Source of the DNA: Acetobacter musti
Lineage (GTDB): Bacteria > Pseudomonadota > Alphaproteobacteria > Acetobacterales > Acetobacteraceae
Assembly: GCF_011516835.1 (NCBI RefSeq)
Contig: NZ_WOTB01000010.1
Coordinates: forward strand, 88,936 to 152,935
Reading direction: 5' to 3'
DNA length: 64,000 nucleotides
Of this stretch, positions 17,817 to 26,579 are shown piece by piece. The notes beneath the pieces were generated by a model that saw only the letters and a list, made by a program, of their open reading frames with translations, was not told the origin of the DNA and made no database searches. The position numbers and the translations under genes were made by a program. Positions within the stretch are counted from its first letter, which is position 1. Every line of letters starts with the position of its first letter.

Positions 17817-19133
17817 TCAGAAACGCGATCTGATCCCGAAACCGACAACATTTGCATGATTGCTGTACTCGCCGACGATCTGCCCCGCCGTCGCCGCGGA
17901 CGAACTGCTGATCGGCGCCGACGCAAAGAACAGATGCGCGAAGGAAAGTTCCATCGTCAGCTGCCTGATCGGCGAATACTCAGCGCCAAATCCAAGAGTG
18001 TACCGGCTTGCATCCGGCGCACGGGTAAACCGCGATTCAATGTCCGCCGGACTCTGATCGTAGCTGAAGCCGCCACGCAGCGTCACATTCGACAGAACAC
18101 GGTAGGACGCGCTCACCCCGCCAAACCAGGAATTATGCCACCTGACCGGAATCGTCGTGTCGAGTCCCCCGTGATCCGAAACCGCGTTCAGACTCTGCAG
18201 CAGCGACCAGTGCGTCCACTCCCCCTGCATCATAAGCGTCCATCGTGACGAAAGTTTATGTGTAAAACCGAAGGAAACCGAATCCGGAAGCGTCACCTGC
18301 ATCTTCGAATGACCGCTCTCCGCCGCCAGAAGCGCATCCACCTGCGGCTGACTGGCCGAAAGCGTGAGCGGCGGCGCGAATTTCAGCTTGGTCGCAACCG
18401 GATAGGAAATCCGCGAACGGTAGGTGATCCCGATCTGCGTCCTGTCATCAAAACGATAAATCGCACCCGCCGAATACCCGAAGCCAAACCCATTGCCGGC
18501 CAGACTCGCATTCGTGGGACCATAAGCGTTCAGCGCACCCAGATTGGCCGTCTCCGTGAAACGACCCTGCAGAAAACCGAAGCGCGGCCCGACACCGATC
18601 ACAAGATGCGGCGTCACCTTGTAAGAAACGGCAAGAGCAAGCTCATAGTCCGATATGGACGTCACCAGGCTCTGATACCGCCCCACCCAGTTCTCAGGAT
18701 AATTCATTCTCAGGCCATACGGCGTCGCAGCCCCGTAACCGACCGCCCAGCGATCGTTTATCTTCCAGACTCCATAGCCCGAAGCCGTCGCCGCCGCGCT
18801 GATGTTCTTGTTTCCGTTGGTGCCCGGCGTCGTCACACCAGGACCAAAGTAGTTCTGCCCGGAAAATTTCGCGGACGGCCCAACATAGAAAGCGTTGCCC
18901 TCAAGCTCGCTGTACTCAAGCAGCGACATCCCCGCCGGATTGAGCAGCACCGTCGACGCATCCGTCGCCCGGCTGACACCGCCGACATACGCACTGGCGA
19001 CAGACGTCGCATCGGTCTCCCGCAATGCGAAGCCGGCCGCGAAAGCAGGACCGGATAAAAGAAACGCACCGGGCACAAAAAAAGCCAGTGTGGCCGCTGT
19101 CCCGAATGCCGTTGCCGCAGGAAAATATTTCAT
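17817..19133 (-). CDS. fadL: FadL/OmpP1/TodX-family outer-membrane fatty-acid transporter
   Basis: A 438-residue outer-membrane beta-barrel. The signal peptide is followed by mature AGFALRETDATSVASAYVG, which corresponds to the conserved FadL N-terminal plug. The NPAGMSLLEYSELEGNAF block and the C-terminal alternating pattern ending in GIRSRF (terminal Phe, as required for barrel assembly) support this. The Met at 19133 has GGAAGG upstream; an ATG 30 codons earlier would precede the signal peptide and is rejected. It imports long-chain fatty acids for FadD and heads a fadL-fadD operon divergent from fadA. Confidence 0.9.
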   Translation of the reverse strand: MKYFPAATAFGTAATLAFFVPGAFLLSGPAFAAGFALRETDATSVASAYVGGVSRATDASTVLLNPAGMSLLEYSELEGNAFYVGPSAKFSGQNYFGPGVTTPGTNGNKNISAAATASGYGVWKINDRWAVGYGAATPYGLRMNYPENWVGRYQSLVTSISDYELALAVSYKVTPHLVIGVGPRFGFLQGRFTETANLGALNAYGPTNASLAGNGFGFGYSAGAIYRFDDRTQIGITYRSRISYPVATKLKFAPPLTLSASQPQVDALLAAESGHSKMQVTLPDSVSFGFTHKLSSRWTLMMQGEWTHWSLLQSLNAVSDHGGLDTTIPVRWHNSWFGGVSASYRVLSNVTLRGGFSYDQSPADIESRFTRAPDASRYTLGFGAEYSPIRQLTMELSFAHLFFASAPISSSSAATAGQIVGEYSNHANVVGFGIRSRF

Positions 19134-19195
19134 TGTTTTTTCCTTCCCGATGCCGCTCCCGTGCGGAGCGGCCTGCGGGTGATCACCTTCTTCAG

Positions 19196-19212
19196 GGTGA
19201 CGTTTACGTAAC
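19196..19212 (-). promoter_or_regulatory. Candidate operator of the fadL promoter
   Basis: On the minus strand this reads TTACGTAAACGTCACC(C), with two ACGT half sites two bases apart. It lies about 62 bases upstream of the fadL start and matches the site at 19371-19387 at 16 of 17 positions. ACGT-repeat palindromes of this kind are described for MerR-family regulators of fatty-acid and branched-chain catabolism (LiuR); a MerR gene ends the divergent operon. Confidence 0.65.
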
Positions 19213-19370
19213 ACTCTATGCATAAGAGATACTCGCGAGGCAAGTAAAACGCGTCCGAATTGCCCGTTTCCCGTTCACACAATCTCGATTATCAGCCGGC
19301 AATCAACGAATCGTGCGCCAGTAAGAAATCATATTTGCATAATGTTTATTCATGATATGAATGTGTGTGT

Positions 19371-19387
19371 TTACGTATACGTCACCC
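19371..19387 (+). promoter_or_regulatory. Candidate operator of the fadA promoter
   Basis: TTACGTATACGTCACCC on the plus strand lies about 67 bases upstream of the fadA start, almost the same distance as the matching site before fadL. AT-rich sequence just upstream (TTGCAT at 19335, TATGAA at 19356, spacing 15) could be the promoter, in which case a bound protein would cover the transcription start. Confidence 0.65.
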
Positions 19388-19454
19388 ACGCGACAGCCAT
19401 AAAACACAGGCCGAAACAGCAGGGATGACGCCGAACGCAGAGGAGTCCCCGCCC

Positions 19455-20591
19455 ATGAATTCAGTCGTCATCGCAGGATATGTGAGGTCGCCATTCCAGC
19501 CGGCACGCAGGGGCGAACTGGTGCGCACCCGCCCCGATGATCTCGCCGCCCTCGTCGTCCGCGCCCTCGTCGAACGCACAGGCGTCCCCCCCGCCGATAT
19601 CGAGGACCTCATCCTCGGCTGCGCGTTCCCCGAAGGCGAACAGGGCATCAATATCGGCCGCATCGTCAGCATCCTCGCCGAACTGCCCCTCTCCGTCGCC
19701 GGCATGACCGTCAACCGCTTCTGCGGCTCGTCCATGCAGTCCGTCCACATCGCGGCAGGCGCCATCAGCATGGGCGCCGGCGACGCCTTCATCTGCGCCG
19801 GCGTGGAAAGCATGACCCGCGTCCCGATGGGCGGCTTCAACCCGATGCCCAACCCGGCTCTTTATAAAAAACGCCCCGGCGTCTACATGGACATGGGAAT
19901 CACCGCCGAAAACGTCGCGAAGAAATACGAAATCAGCCGGGAACAGCAGGAACAGTTCGCGCTCCGCAGTCAGACCCGCACCAGAGAGGCCATCAGCGCC
20001 GGCCGCCTCGCCGATGAAATCGTCGCCATACAGACCCCCTCAGGCGCCGTTACCAGAGACGGATGCCCCCGCCCGGACACCACAGCGGAAGCCCTCGCCG
20101 GTCTGAAACCCGCCTTCGATGTCTCAGGCAGCGTCACGGCCGGCACCTCCTCCCCCCTGACAGACGGCGCCGCCGCCGTTCTCGTCTGCTCCGAACAATA
20201 CGCGGATCGCAACGGGCTCGAAAAAATGGCCCGCATCCGCTCCTTCGCCGTCTCCGGCTGCGAACCCGAAATCATGGGCATCGGCCCGGTCCAGGCGACA
20301 CGCAAAGCCCTCTCCCGCGCAGGACTCAGTATAGACGACATCGGCGTCGTCGAACTGAACGAAGCCTTCGCCTCGCAGTCCCTGGCCTGCATCCGCGAAC
20401 TCGGCCTGCGCGACGAAACCATCAATATCGATGGCGGCGCCATCGCCCTCGGCCACCCCCTCGGCGCCACCGGCGCGCGAATCACCGGTAAGGCCGCGCA
20501 GCTCCTGAAACGCGAAAACGCCCGCTACGCACTCGCAACACAATGCATCGGCGGTGGTCAGGGCATCGCCACCATCCTGGAGCGGATCTGA
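19455..20591 (+). CDS. fadA: Acetyl-CoA acyltransferase (3-ketoacyl-CoA thiolase)
   Basis: A 378-residue thiolase. The acyl-accepting Cys90 is in VNRFCGSSMQS, the catalytic His in GHPLGATGA, and the second Cys in TQCIGGGQG. It performs the last step of beta-oxidation. The start at 19455 is chosen because GAGGAG is well spaced before it and MNSVVIAGYVRSPF matches family N-termini; upstream ATGs at 19365 and 19425 would add unconserved residues and the former overlaps the operator. Its stop overlaps the start of the next gene by one base (TGATG), so translation is coupled. Confidence 0.92.
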   Translation: MNSVVIAGYVRSPFQPARRGELVRTRPDDLAALVVRALVERTGVPPADIEDLILGCAFPEGEQGINIGRIVSILAELPLSVAGMTVNRFCGSSMQSVHIAAGAISMGAGDAFICAGVESMTRVPMGGFNPMPNPALYKKRPGVYMDMGITAENVAKKYEISREQQEQFALRSQTRTREAISAGRLADEIVAIQTPSGAVTRDGCPRPDTTAEALAGLKPAFDVSGSVTAGTSSPLTDGAAAVLVCSEQYADRNGLEKMARIRSFAVSGCEPEIMGIGPVQATRKALSRAGLSIDDIGVVELNEAFASQSLACIRELGLRDETINIDGGAIALGHPLGATGARITGKAAQLLKRENARYALATQCIGGGQGIATILERI

Positions 20592-22939
20592 TGGACCAGA
20601 GCGCAAAACCCGCCACCGCGCCGGACAGCCCCCCGGCACTCTCCCGCATCTGCGTCATCGGCGCCGGCGTCATGGGCTCGGCCATCGCCGCCCACATCGC
20701 CAGCGCCGGCGTGCCCGTCCTGCTGCTCGACCGCCCGGAAGGCGACGACCGCAGCAGCCTGGCGAAAAACGCCGTCGCACGCATGCTGAAAACCGAACCC
20801 GCGCCCTTCATGGACCCCGCCGCCGCGAAACTGATCCAGCCCGGCAACACGGAGGACGATCTCGGCGCCATCGCCGGATGCGACTGGATCATCGAGGCGA
20901 TCATCGAGCGCCCGGACCTGAAACAGGCGCTCTACAGGAAACTCGACACCGTGCGCCGCCCCGGCACGCCGGTCAGTTCGAACACCTCAACAATCCCGCT
21001 CGCCGCCCTCACCGCCGGTATGCCGGAGAGTTTTAAACGCGACTTCCTCATCACGCATTTTTTCAATCCCCCACGCTATATGCGGCTGCTCGAAATCGTC
21101 GGCGGCCCGGAAACGGACAGCGCCCATATCGCGAAACTGACCGGATTCTGTGACCGCGTTCTCGGCAAAACAGTCGTAAAGGCCAAAGACACACCGGGTT
21201 TCATCGCAAACCGCATCGGTACGTTCTGGATGCTCGTCGCCGTCAGAGCCGCCATCGAAAACGGCCTCACCGTCGAACAGGTCGACGCCGTCATCGGCCG
21301 CCCCTTCGGCATCCCGAAAACCGGCGTCTTCGGCCTGATCGATCTCGTCGGCGTGGATCTCATGCCGCATATCAACGCCAGCATGAAAGCCACCCTGCCG
21401 CCCGGCGACCGCTACCGCGCCTTCGCCGACGACATCCCCCTCATCGGAAAAATGATCGAAACCGGCCACACCGGCAGAAAGGGAAAAGGCGGCTTCTACC
21501 GGCTGACCCGGAAAGACAGTGAAAAAATCAAGGAATCCATCAGCCTGACAACCGGCGAATACGCCCCGTCCGAACGCTTCCGGCTCCCGTCCCATATCAG
21601 ACACGCCAGTGACCTGATGACCGCGCCCGACCAGCACGGCATCTACGCGCGCCGCGTGATGGGCGAAACCCTCGCCTATGCCGCCTCCCTCGTGCCCGAA
21701 ATCTCCGATGACATCACCGGCGTCGATAAAGCCATGGAGCTCGGCTTCAACTGGAAGAAAGGCCCCTTCGCCCTGATCGACGAAATCGGCCCCGCCCGCT
21801 TCGCCGCGCTGCTACAGGCGGAAAACATCCCGGTCCCGCCACTCGTGGAGAAAGTCGGTTCCGGAAAATTCTATGAAGACCGCGATAACATCAGAAACGC
21901 CTTCTCCCCGGACGGAACATACAAACCCGTCCCCCGCGCCGACGGAATCCTGCTGCTCGAAGACATCCGCAGACGCGGCAGGCCCGTTCTCGGCGACAAA
22001 TCCGGCGCCCTGTGGGATCTCGGAGACGGCGTCGCCTGCTTCGAAATCACCACCAAAATGAACACGTTCGACGACGGCGTTCTCGCCCTCCTCGAAAAAT
22101 CAGTCAGCCATGTAAAGGAAAATTTCAAGGCGCTCGTCCTGTACTCCGACGCGGACAATTTCTCCGCCGGCGCCAATATCGGCCTCGCCCTGTTCGCGGC
22201 CAACATGGCGGCATGGGAGGAAATCAGAAAACTGACAGCGAAAGGCCAGACCGTTCTCAAAGCCCTGAAATACGCCCCGTTCCCCGTCGTCGCGGCCCCG
22301 GCCGGCCTGGCGCTCGGCGGCGGCTGCGAATTCATGCTGCACGCCGACGCCATCCAGGCCCATGCCGAACTCTATGCCGGCCTCGTCGAATGCGGCGTCG
22401 GCCTGATCCCCGGCTGGGGCGGCTGCGGCGAAATGCTCCTGCGCCTCCGCGCCGACCCGCGCACACCGCACGGCCCCATCCCGGCCACCCGCGAGGTCTT
22501 CGAGATGATCGCCACCGCCCGCGTGTCAAAATCGGCGGCCGAGGCGCGCCGTATGCACCTTCTGAGAAAAGACGACGGCATCACCATGAATCGCGATCGC
22601 GTTCTGGCCGACGCCAAAGCCCGCGCCCTCTCCATGGCCGAAGGCTATGTCGCCCCCGAACAGCCGGAATTCCGCGTCGCCGGCGAGTCCGGACGCACCG
22701 CCTTCACCATGGCCGTCGACGGAATGGCCAGACAGGGTCTCGTCACATCGCATGACCGGACCGTCTCCGGCGAACTGGCCATCGTCCTGACCGGAAACGG
22801 CCACGACGTGACCGAAATCGTCACCGAGCAGCAGATGCTGGATCTCGAGGCCGCCTCCTTCATGCGCCTGATCCGCACCACACCCACTCTCGACCGGATC
22901 GGGCACATGCTCGAAACCGGCAAACCCCTCAGAAACTGA
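20591..22939 (+). CDS. fadN: 3-hydroxyacyl-CoA dehydrogenase / enoyl-CoA hydratase fusion (FadN type)
   Basis: A 782-residue bifunctional enzyme. The N-terminal half is the NAD-dependent dehydrogenase (CVIGAGVMGSAIAAHIASAG at about residues 21-40, then ITHFFNPPRYM and KDTPGFIANRIGTF). The C-terminal part, from about residue 480, is the crotonase hydratase (DNFSAGANIGL oxyanion segment, LALGGGCEFMLHADAIQAHA). This domain order and length match Bacillus FadN rather than the reversed order of E. coli FadB. It catalyses the hydration and second oxidation steps of beta-oxidation. It is preceded by fadA with a one-base overlap and followed by fadE after 18 bases. Confidence 0.9.
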   Translation: MDQSAKPATAPDSPPALSRICVIGAGVMGSAIAAHIASAGVPVLLLDRPEGDDRSSLAKNAVARMLKTEPAPFMDPAAAKLIQPGNTEDDLGAIAGCDWIIEAIIERPDLKQALYRKLDTVRRPGTPVSSNTSTIPLAALTAGMPESFKRDFLITHFFNPPRYMRLLEIVGGPETDSAHIAKLTGFCDRVLGKTVVKAKDTPGFIANRIGTFWMLVAVRAAIENGLTVEQVDAVIGRPFGIPKTGVFGLIDLVGVDLMPHINASMKATLPPGDRYRAFADDIPLIGKMIETGHTGRKGKGGFYRLTRKDSEKIKESISLTTGEYAPSERFRLPSHIRHASDLMTAPDQHGIYARRVMGETLAYAASLVPEISDDITGVDKAMELGFNWKKGPFALIDEIGPARFAALLQAENIPVPPLVEKVGSGKFYEDRDNIRNAFSPDGTYKPVPRADGILLLEDIRRRGRPVLGDKSGALWDLGDGVACFEITTKMNTFDDGVLALLEKSVSHVKENFKALVLYSDADNFSAGANIGLALFAANMAAWEEIRKLTAKGQTVLKALKYAPFPVVAAPAGLALGGGCEFMLHADAIQAHAELYAGLVECGVGLIPGWGGCGEMLLRLRADPRTPHGPIPATREVFEMIATARVSKSAAEARRMHLLRKDDGITMNRDRVLADAKARALSMAEGYVAPEQPEFRVAGESGRTAFTMAVDGMARQGLVTSHDRTVSGELAIVLTGNGHDVTEIVTEQQMLDLEAASFMRLIRTTPTLDRIGHMLETGKPLRN

Positions 22940-22957
22940 ACGACGGGGAAAACAGAT

Positions 22958-24748
22958 ATGCAGACCTACACCCCCCCGCTCCGCGACATGAAATTCGTCA
23001 TCAGCGAACTGCATGACTTCTCGCGACTCACGAAACTCGATGCGTTCTCCGCCATCGATGCCGATCTCGCGGAGACCGTCCTCGAAGAGGCCGGAAAATT
23101 CGTCTCCGAAGTGCTGCTGCCCCTCAACGTCATCGGGGACAGAGAAGGCTGCCGGCTTGAGAACGGCATCGTCCGCACGCCCACAGGCTTCAGGGAAGCC
23201 TACGCCGCCTTCTGCGAGGCCGGCTGGTCCTCCGTCACCGGCCTGCCGGATTACGGCGGCCAGGGCCTGCCCGAAACGATCGGCATGCTGATCTCGGAGA
23301 TGATCTGCTCCGCCAATCTCTCCTTCGGCCTCTATCCCGGCCTGACGAACGGCGCGATGACCGCCCTCCGCAAATACGGCTCGGAGGATCTGAAATCACG
23401 TTACCTGGAAAAGATGATCAGCGGCACATGGTCCGCCAGCATGTGCCTCACCGAAGCCCAGTGCGGCACCGATCTCGGCCTCGTCCGCACCCGCGCCACT
23501 CCGGCCGATGACGGCTCATGGCGCGTCACCGGCTCGAAAATCTTCATCTCCGCCGGCGACCATGACCTGACAGAAAACATCGTCCACCTCGTCCTCGCCC
23601 GCCTCCCGGACGCCCCCGCCGGCATCAAAGGCATCAGCCTGTTCCTCGTCCCGAAATTCCTGCCGCGCGAAGACGGCAGCCCCGGCGAGCGTAACGGCGT
23701 CGTCTGCACGGCTCTCGAACATAAAATGGGCATCAGAGGCTCCGCCACCTGCCAGCTCAGCTTCGACGACGCAAAAGGCTGGCTCGTCGGGCAGGCCCAT
23801 AAAGGCATGCAGGCCATGTTCGCCATGATGAACAGCGAACGCCTCGGCGTCGGCATCCAGGGCCTCGGCATCGCCGAAATCTCCTACCAGAGCGCGGTCG
23901 CCTACGCGAAAGACCGCCTGCAGGGCCGCTCCCTCGCCGGAACCCGCTACCCGAACCTCCCGGCCGACCCGATCATCGTCCACCCCGATGTCCGCCGCAT
24001 GCTGATGACCATGCGCGTCACCGCCGAAGGCTGCCGCGCCCTCGGCGCCTGGGTCGCCGGAGAACTCGACATCTCCGAACACGGCGCCAGCGAAACCGAA
24101 CGCCGCGACGCGGAGGATTTCGTCGCGCTGATGACCCCCGTCGTCAAAGCCATGTTCACCGATCTCGGCAATGACGCCGCGAATCTCGCCGTCCAGACCT
24201 ATGGCGGCCACGGTTACATCGTGGATCACGGCGTCGAACAGCTCGCCCGCGATTCCCGAATCGCCATGATCTATGAAGGCACGAACGGAATCCAGGCCCT
24301 CGATCTCGTCGGCCGGAAACTCCCCGCGCATACAGGCCGGAACCTGCGCGGCCTGTTCCACCCGGTCTCCCGCTTCATCGAGGAAAACAGATCCCATCCG
24401 GCCCTCGGCAAAATGACCGGACATCTCGAACGCGCTTTCGGCGCGCTCCAGCTCGCCACCGGACACATCGCTCAGCGCGGCATGAGCGACCCGGAAGAAG
24501 CCGCCGCCGCCGCAACCGATTATCTCCGCCTCACCGGCCTCGTCGCCCTGGCCTTTCTCTGGGCGCGCACCGCGCAGATCGCCGGATCGAAAACAGACGC
24601 GCAGGGTCCCGACAAAGCGTTCTACGCCGCCAAACTGAGCTCGGCGCAGTTTTTCTACGATCGCATCCTCCCCGACACCGCCGCCCTGTATCTCAAAATC
24701 AAATCAGGAAAAGCCTCGATGATGAGCCTTCCGGAAGACGTTTTCTGA
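22958..24748 (+). CDS. fadE: Acyl-CoA dehydrogenase (FadE/DmdC-like, long form)
   Basis: A 596-residue acyl-CoA dehydrogenase with the extra C-terminal domain. Family blocks are MCLTEAQCGTDLG and the FAD-contact IFISAGDHDL, and the catalytic base is the Glu in IYEGTNGIQALDL. It catalyses the first oxidation step of beta-oxidation, passing electrons to ETF. Length and operon position (thiolase, FadN, dehydrogenase) correspond to the Bacillus fadNAE set. The DmdC branch (methylmercaptopropionyl-CoA) has the same architecture, so chain-length preference is uncertain; fadL and fadD next door favour fatty acids. Confidence 0.88.
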   Translation: MQTYTPPLRDMKFVISELHDFSRLTKLDAFSAIDADLAETVLEEAGKFVSEVLLPLNVIGDREGCRLENGIVRTPTGFREAYAAFCEAGWSSVTGLPDYGGQGLPETIGMLISEMICSANLSFGLYPGLTNGAMTALRKYGSEDLKSRYLEKMISGTWSASMCLTEAQCGTDLGLVRTRATPADDGSWRVTGSKIFISAGDHDLTENIVHLVLARLPDAPAGIKGISLFLVPKFLPREDGSPGERNGVVCTALEHKMGIRGSATCQLSFDDAKGWLVGQAHKGMQAMFAMMNSERLGVGIQGLGIAEISYQSAVAYAKDRLQGRSLAGTRYPNLPADPIIVHPDVRRMLMTMRVTAEGCRALGAWVAGELDISEHGASETERRDAEDFVALMTPVVKAMFTDLGNDAANLAVQTYGGHGYIVDHGVEQLARDSRIAMIYEGTNGIQALDLVGRKLPAHTGRNLRGLFHPVSRFIEENRSHPALGKMTGHLERAFGALQLATGHIAQRGMSDPEEAAAAATDYLRLTGLVALAFLWARTAQIAGSKTDAQGPDKAFYAAKLSSAQFFYDRILPDTAALYLKIKSGKASMMSLPEDVF

Positions 24749-24938
24749 CCGCCACACCCCGCGCGGCCCTGTCCCTGTCCCGGTCCCCTGTCCGACAGCA
24801 GGGCCGCGCCGGGACACACGCCATCAGCGCCCCCACTCCACCAGCCAGACCCCGCAATATCCGCCCCCCTCTTCAGCGCCCGCCCGAAAGCCAGTCTCCC
24901 GCATCCGACCCCGACAACCCGCCGGAAAGACCGACACC

Positions 24939-25436
24939 ATGACCCCAGCCCGCCCCGCCGAACCGCCGGCGCCCCTGCCAGCACATTTCCTGTCGATCCC
25001 CGTCTTTGGCCACTCGGGCTTCGACGCCCTGACCGGCTCCTTCGCCGTCCGGGCCGAAAACGGACATCTCCTCGCCGGTTTCCGGGTCGAACCGAAACAC
25101 TGCAATCACGCCGGAACCTGCCACGGCGGCATGCTCGCCACCGTCTGCGACGGTTATCTGGCGACAGCCGCCATGTTCGAACACGACCTGCAGGTGCCCA
25201 TCCTGCCAACCATGTCGCTCACCGTCGATTTCCTCGCCCCCGCCCGCCCCGGCGACTGGGTCGAATTCCACGCCGACGTCCTGCGCGTCACCCGCAACGC
25301 CGCGTTCGTCCAGGGAATCGGCCGCGTCGGCCCACACCCCGTCATCCGCGCCAGCGGCATCTTCAAACGCCCGGCCCCGGACCCGAAAGGCTTCGACGCA
25401 GGAGAAGAACTCAGAAAACTCCTTCGCACATCATAA
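24939..25436 (+). CDS. PaaI-family hotdog-fold acyl-CoA thioesterase
   Basis: A 165-residue hotdog protein. The signature HAGTCHGGMLATVCDGYLAT holds the catalytic acidic residue (Asp) after the HGG turn, and MSLTVDFLAPARPGD is the central strand pair. It probably releases CoA from stalled acyl-CoA intermediates during beta-oxidation. It lies 190 bases after fadE on the same strand, and the gap shows no repeat or terminator, so it is likely the fourth gene of the operon. Confidence 0.85.
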   Translation: MTPARPAEPPAPLPAHFLSIPVFGHSGFDALTGSFAVRAENGHLLAGFRVEPKHCNHAGTCHGGMLATVCDGYLATAAMFEHDLQVPILPTMSLTVDFLAPARPGDWVEFHADVLRVTRNAAFVQGIGRVGPHPVIRASGIFKRPAPDPKGFDAGEELRKLLRTS

Positions 25437-25654
25437 CGATTCCCCCTCTTGCCCCCATACCGGCACCGAAAAACCACAGGGCTGACATTCCCGAAAGAAC
25501 GTGCTGAATTCACAGCTTCTCCAGTCCGGATTTATCCGCCATCAAGACCCGTCAGATCAGAACACATCAGACCGCAATACAGAACCGCAGTACAGATATG
25601 AGGGACCGGACCGGCGTCATCCGCACGGACCGGCCCACAGGCAAGGAACCGTTC

Positions 25655-26059
25655 ATGCCCTCCACCGGGAACACGCCGGACACCCGGCTTTTCTCCGTAA
25701 CGGAACTCTCGCGGGAGCTGGGTATCACCCCGCGCTCCCTGCGCTTCTACGAAGACAAGGGCCTCATCTCCCCGGCCCGGTCCGGCACCTCGCGCGTCTA
25801 TTCAGCCCGGGACCGCGCCCGCGTCAGACTGATCATCCGCGGCAAGCAACTCGGCTTTCCTCTTCGGGACATCAAGGCTTATCTCGATCTCTACGACGCG
25901 GACCCCAAACACCACGCCCAGAAAATGCTGCTGCTCAAAAACGTGCAGAAACGCATGCGCGAACTCAACGCAATGAACGCCGCAATCGCCGCCACATTGT
26001 CAGACCTCGAACATATCCAGCAGACACTGCTCGAATCCTTCGATCAGAACGCCGCCTGA
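25655..26059 (+). CDS. MerR-family transcriptional regulator, candidate regulator of the fad locus
   Basis: A 134-residue regulator. The N-terminal winged helix (FSVTELSRELGITPRSLRFYEDKGLISPARSG, quoted in part as TPRSLRFYEDKGL) is followed by a dimerisation coiled coil and a short C-terminal end without a metal-binding cysteine cluster. This is the layout of LiuR-type regulators of acyl-CoA catabolism. The Met at 25655 is preferred over 25598 because AGGAA is six bases before it. It closes the fadA operon, and the ACGT-repeat sites at 19196 and 19371 are its best candidate targets. The inducer would be an acyl-CoA (inference). Confidence 0.82.
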   Translation: MPSTGNTPDTRLFSVTELSRELGITPRSLRFYEDKGLISPARSGTSRVYSARDRARVRLIIRGKQLGFPLRDIKAYLDLYDADPKHHAQKMLLLKNVQKRMRELNAMNAAIAATLSDLEHIQQTLLESFDQNAA

Positions 26060-26124
26060 TTTCCGTAAGAGAACACGGCTCCCTCATCATCCCTTTGTTA
26101 AGCCAGAGTTCTGGCGGCTGTTTT

Positions 26125-26214
26125 CAGAAAAAAGTTTTCGGGTGTCACCTTTTTCAAAAAGGCGGTGTTCTCTGAAGCTTTTTGAAAAAAGCTTCACCAA
26201 AAACTTTTGTTTCT
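26125..26214. repeat. Three-way-junction palindromic repeat, copy 5 (core inverted relative to flank)
   Basis: The core runs GCCACC-type hairpin first, then GAAGC. The right flank, CTTTTGTTTCTTATC, is the one that elsewhere adjoins the GCCGCC hairpin, so this core is flipped as in copy 2 (5211-5299). It lies in a convergent gap after merR. Confidence 0.8.
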
Positions 26215-26230
26215 TATCTCTTCTAAAGAC

Positions 26231-26327
26231 AAGGGCAGAGCGCTGCCCTGCACCCGTTTAAATTAACAAACCGGGATCAAAGGGACCCCGTCCCTTTGTG
26301 GGGTCCGGGGCAAAGCCCCGAAAAACC
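26231..26327. repeat. GC-rich hairpin repeat, second family
   Basis: The hairpins are GGGCAGAGCGCTGCCC, AAGGGACCCCGTCCCTT and CGGGGCAAAGCCCCG, separated by the AT-rich spacer GTTTAAATTAACAAACC. The same order recurs at 59503-59618 and, with changes, at 31134-31240 and 61855-61971. It directly follows junction repeat copy 5. Confidence 0.8.
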
Positions 26328-26378
26328 GCCCCGCATCTGCCCTCAGACAAAAAAAACCCGCCCCCGCCAAGCCAGAAA

Positions 26379-26579
26379 TCACCCCGCCTCATCCCGGTCA
26401 AAAAGCGCCCGGCACGCCGCCATACTGCCGCTGACGATAAAAAACAGGCTTCCCAGCGCCACAATCACCGTCGGAACGCCAAAAAAGGTCTTCCCGACGA
26501 GACTGACAAACGGAATCGTCGCCAGGGTCGCCACAACCGGAAGCCCGAGCCCGACCGCCAGACGAAGAATACGGGTCAC
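26379..26579 (-). CDS. Small two-helix membrane protein coupled to the amidase
   Basis: A 66-residue protein with two hydrophobic segments (about residues 8-28 and 34-54) and a charged C-terminus (RALFDRDEAG). It starts with GTG, whose bases overlap the amidase stop codon (GTGA), a classic translational-coupling arrangement. I do not recognise a domain. The coupling and clean hydrophobic pattern make it likely real; it may be a membrane partner of the amidase or of an unlinked transporter. Confidence 0.6.
   Translation of the reverse strand: MTRILRLAVGLGLPVVATLATIPFVSLVGKTFFGVPTVIVALGSLFFIVSGSMAACRALFDRDEAG

Noticed and set aside
16740..18248. Plus-strand frame of 502 codons across fadD and fadL
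   Set aside because: Antisense shadow over two well-supported genes; the translation is Arg-rich and low-complexity.
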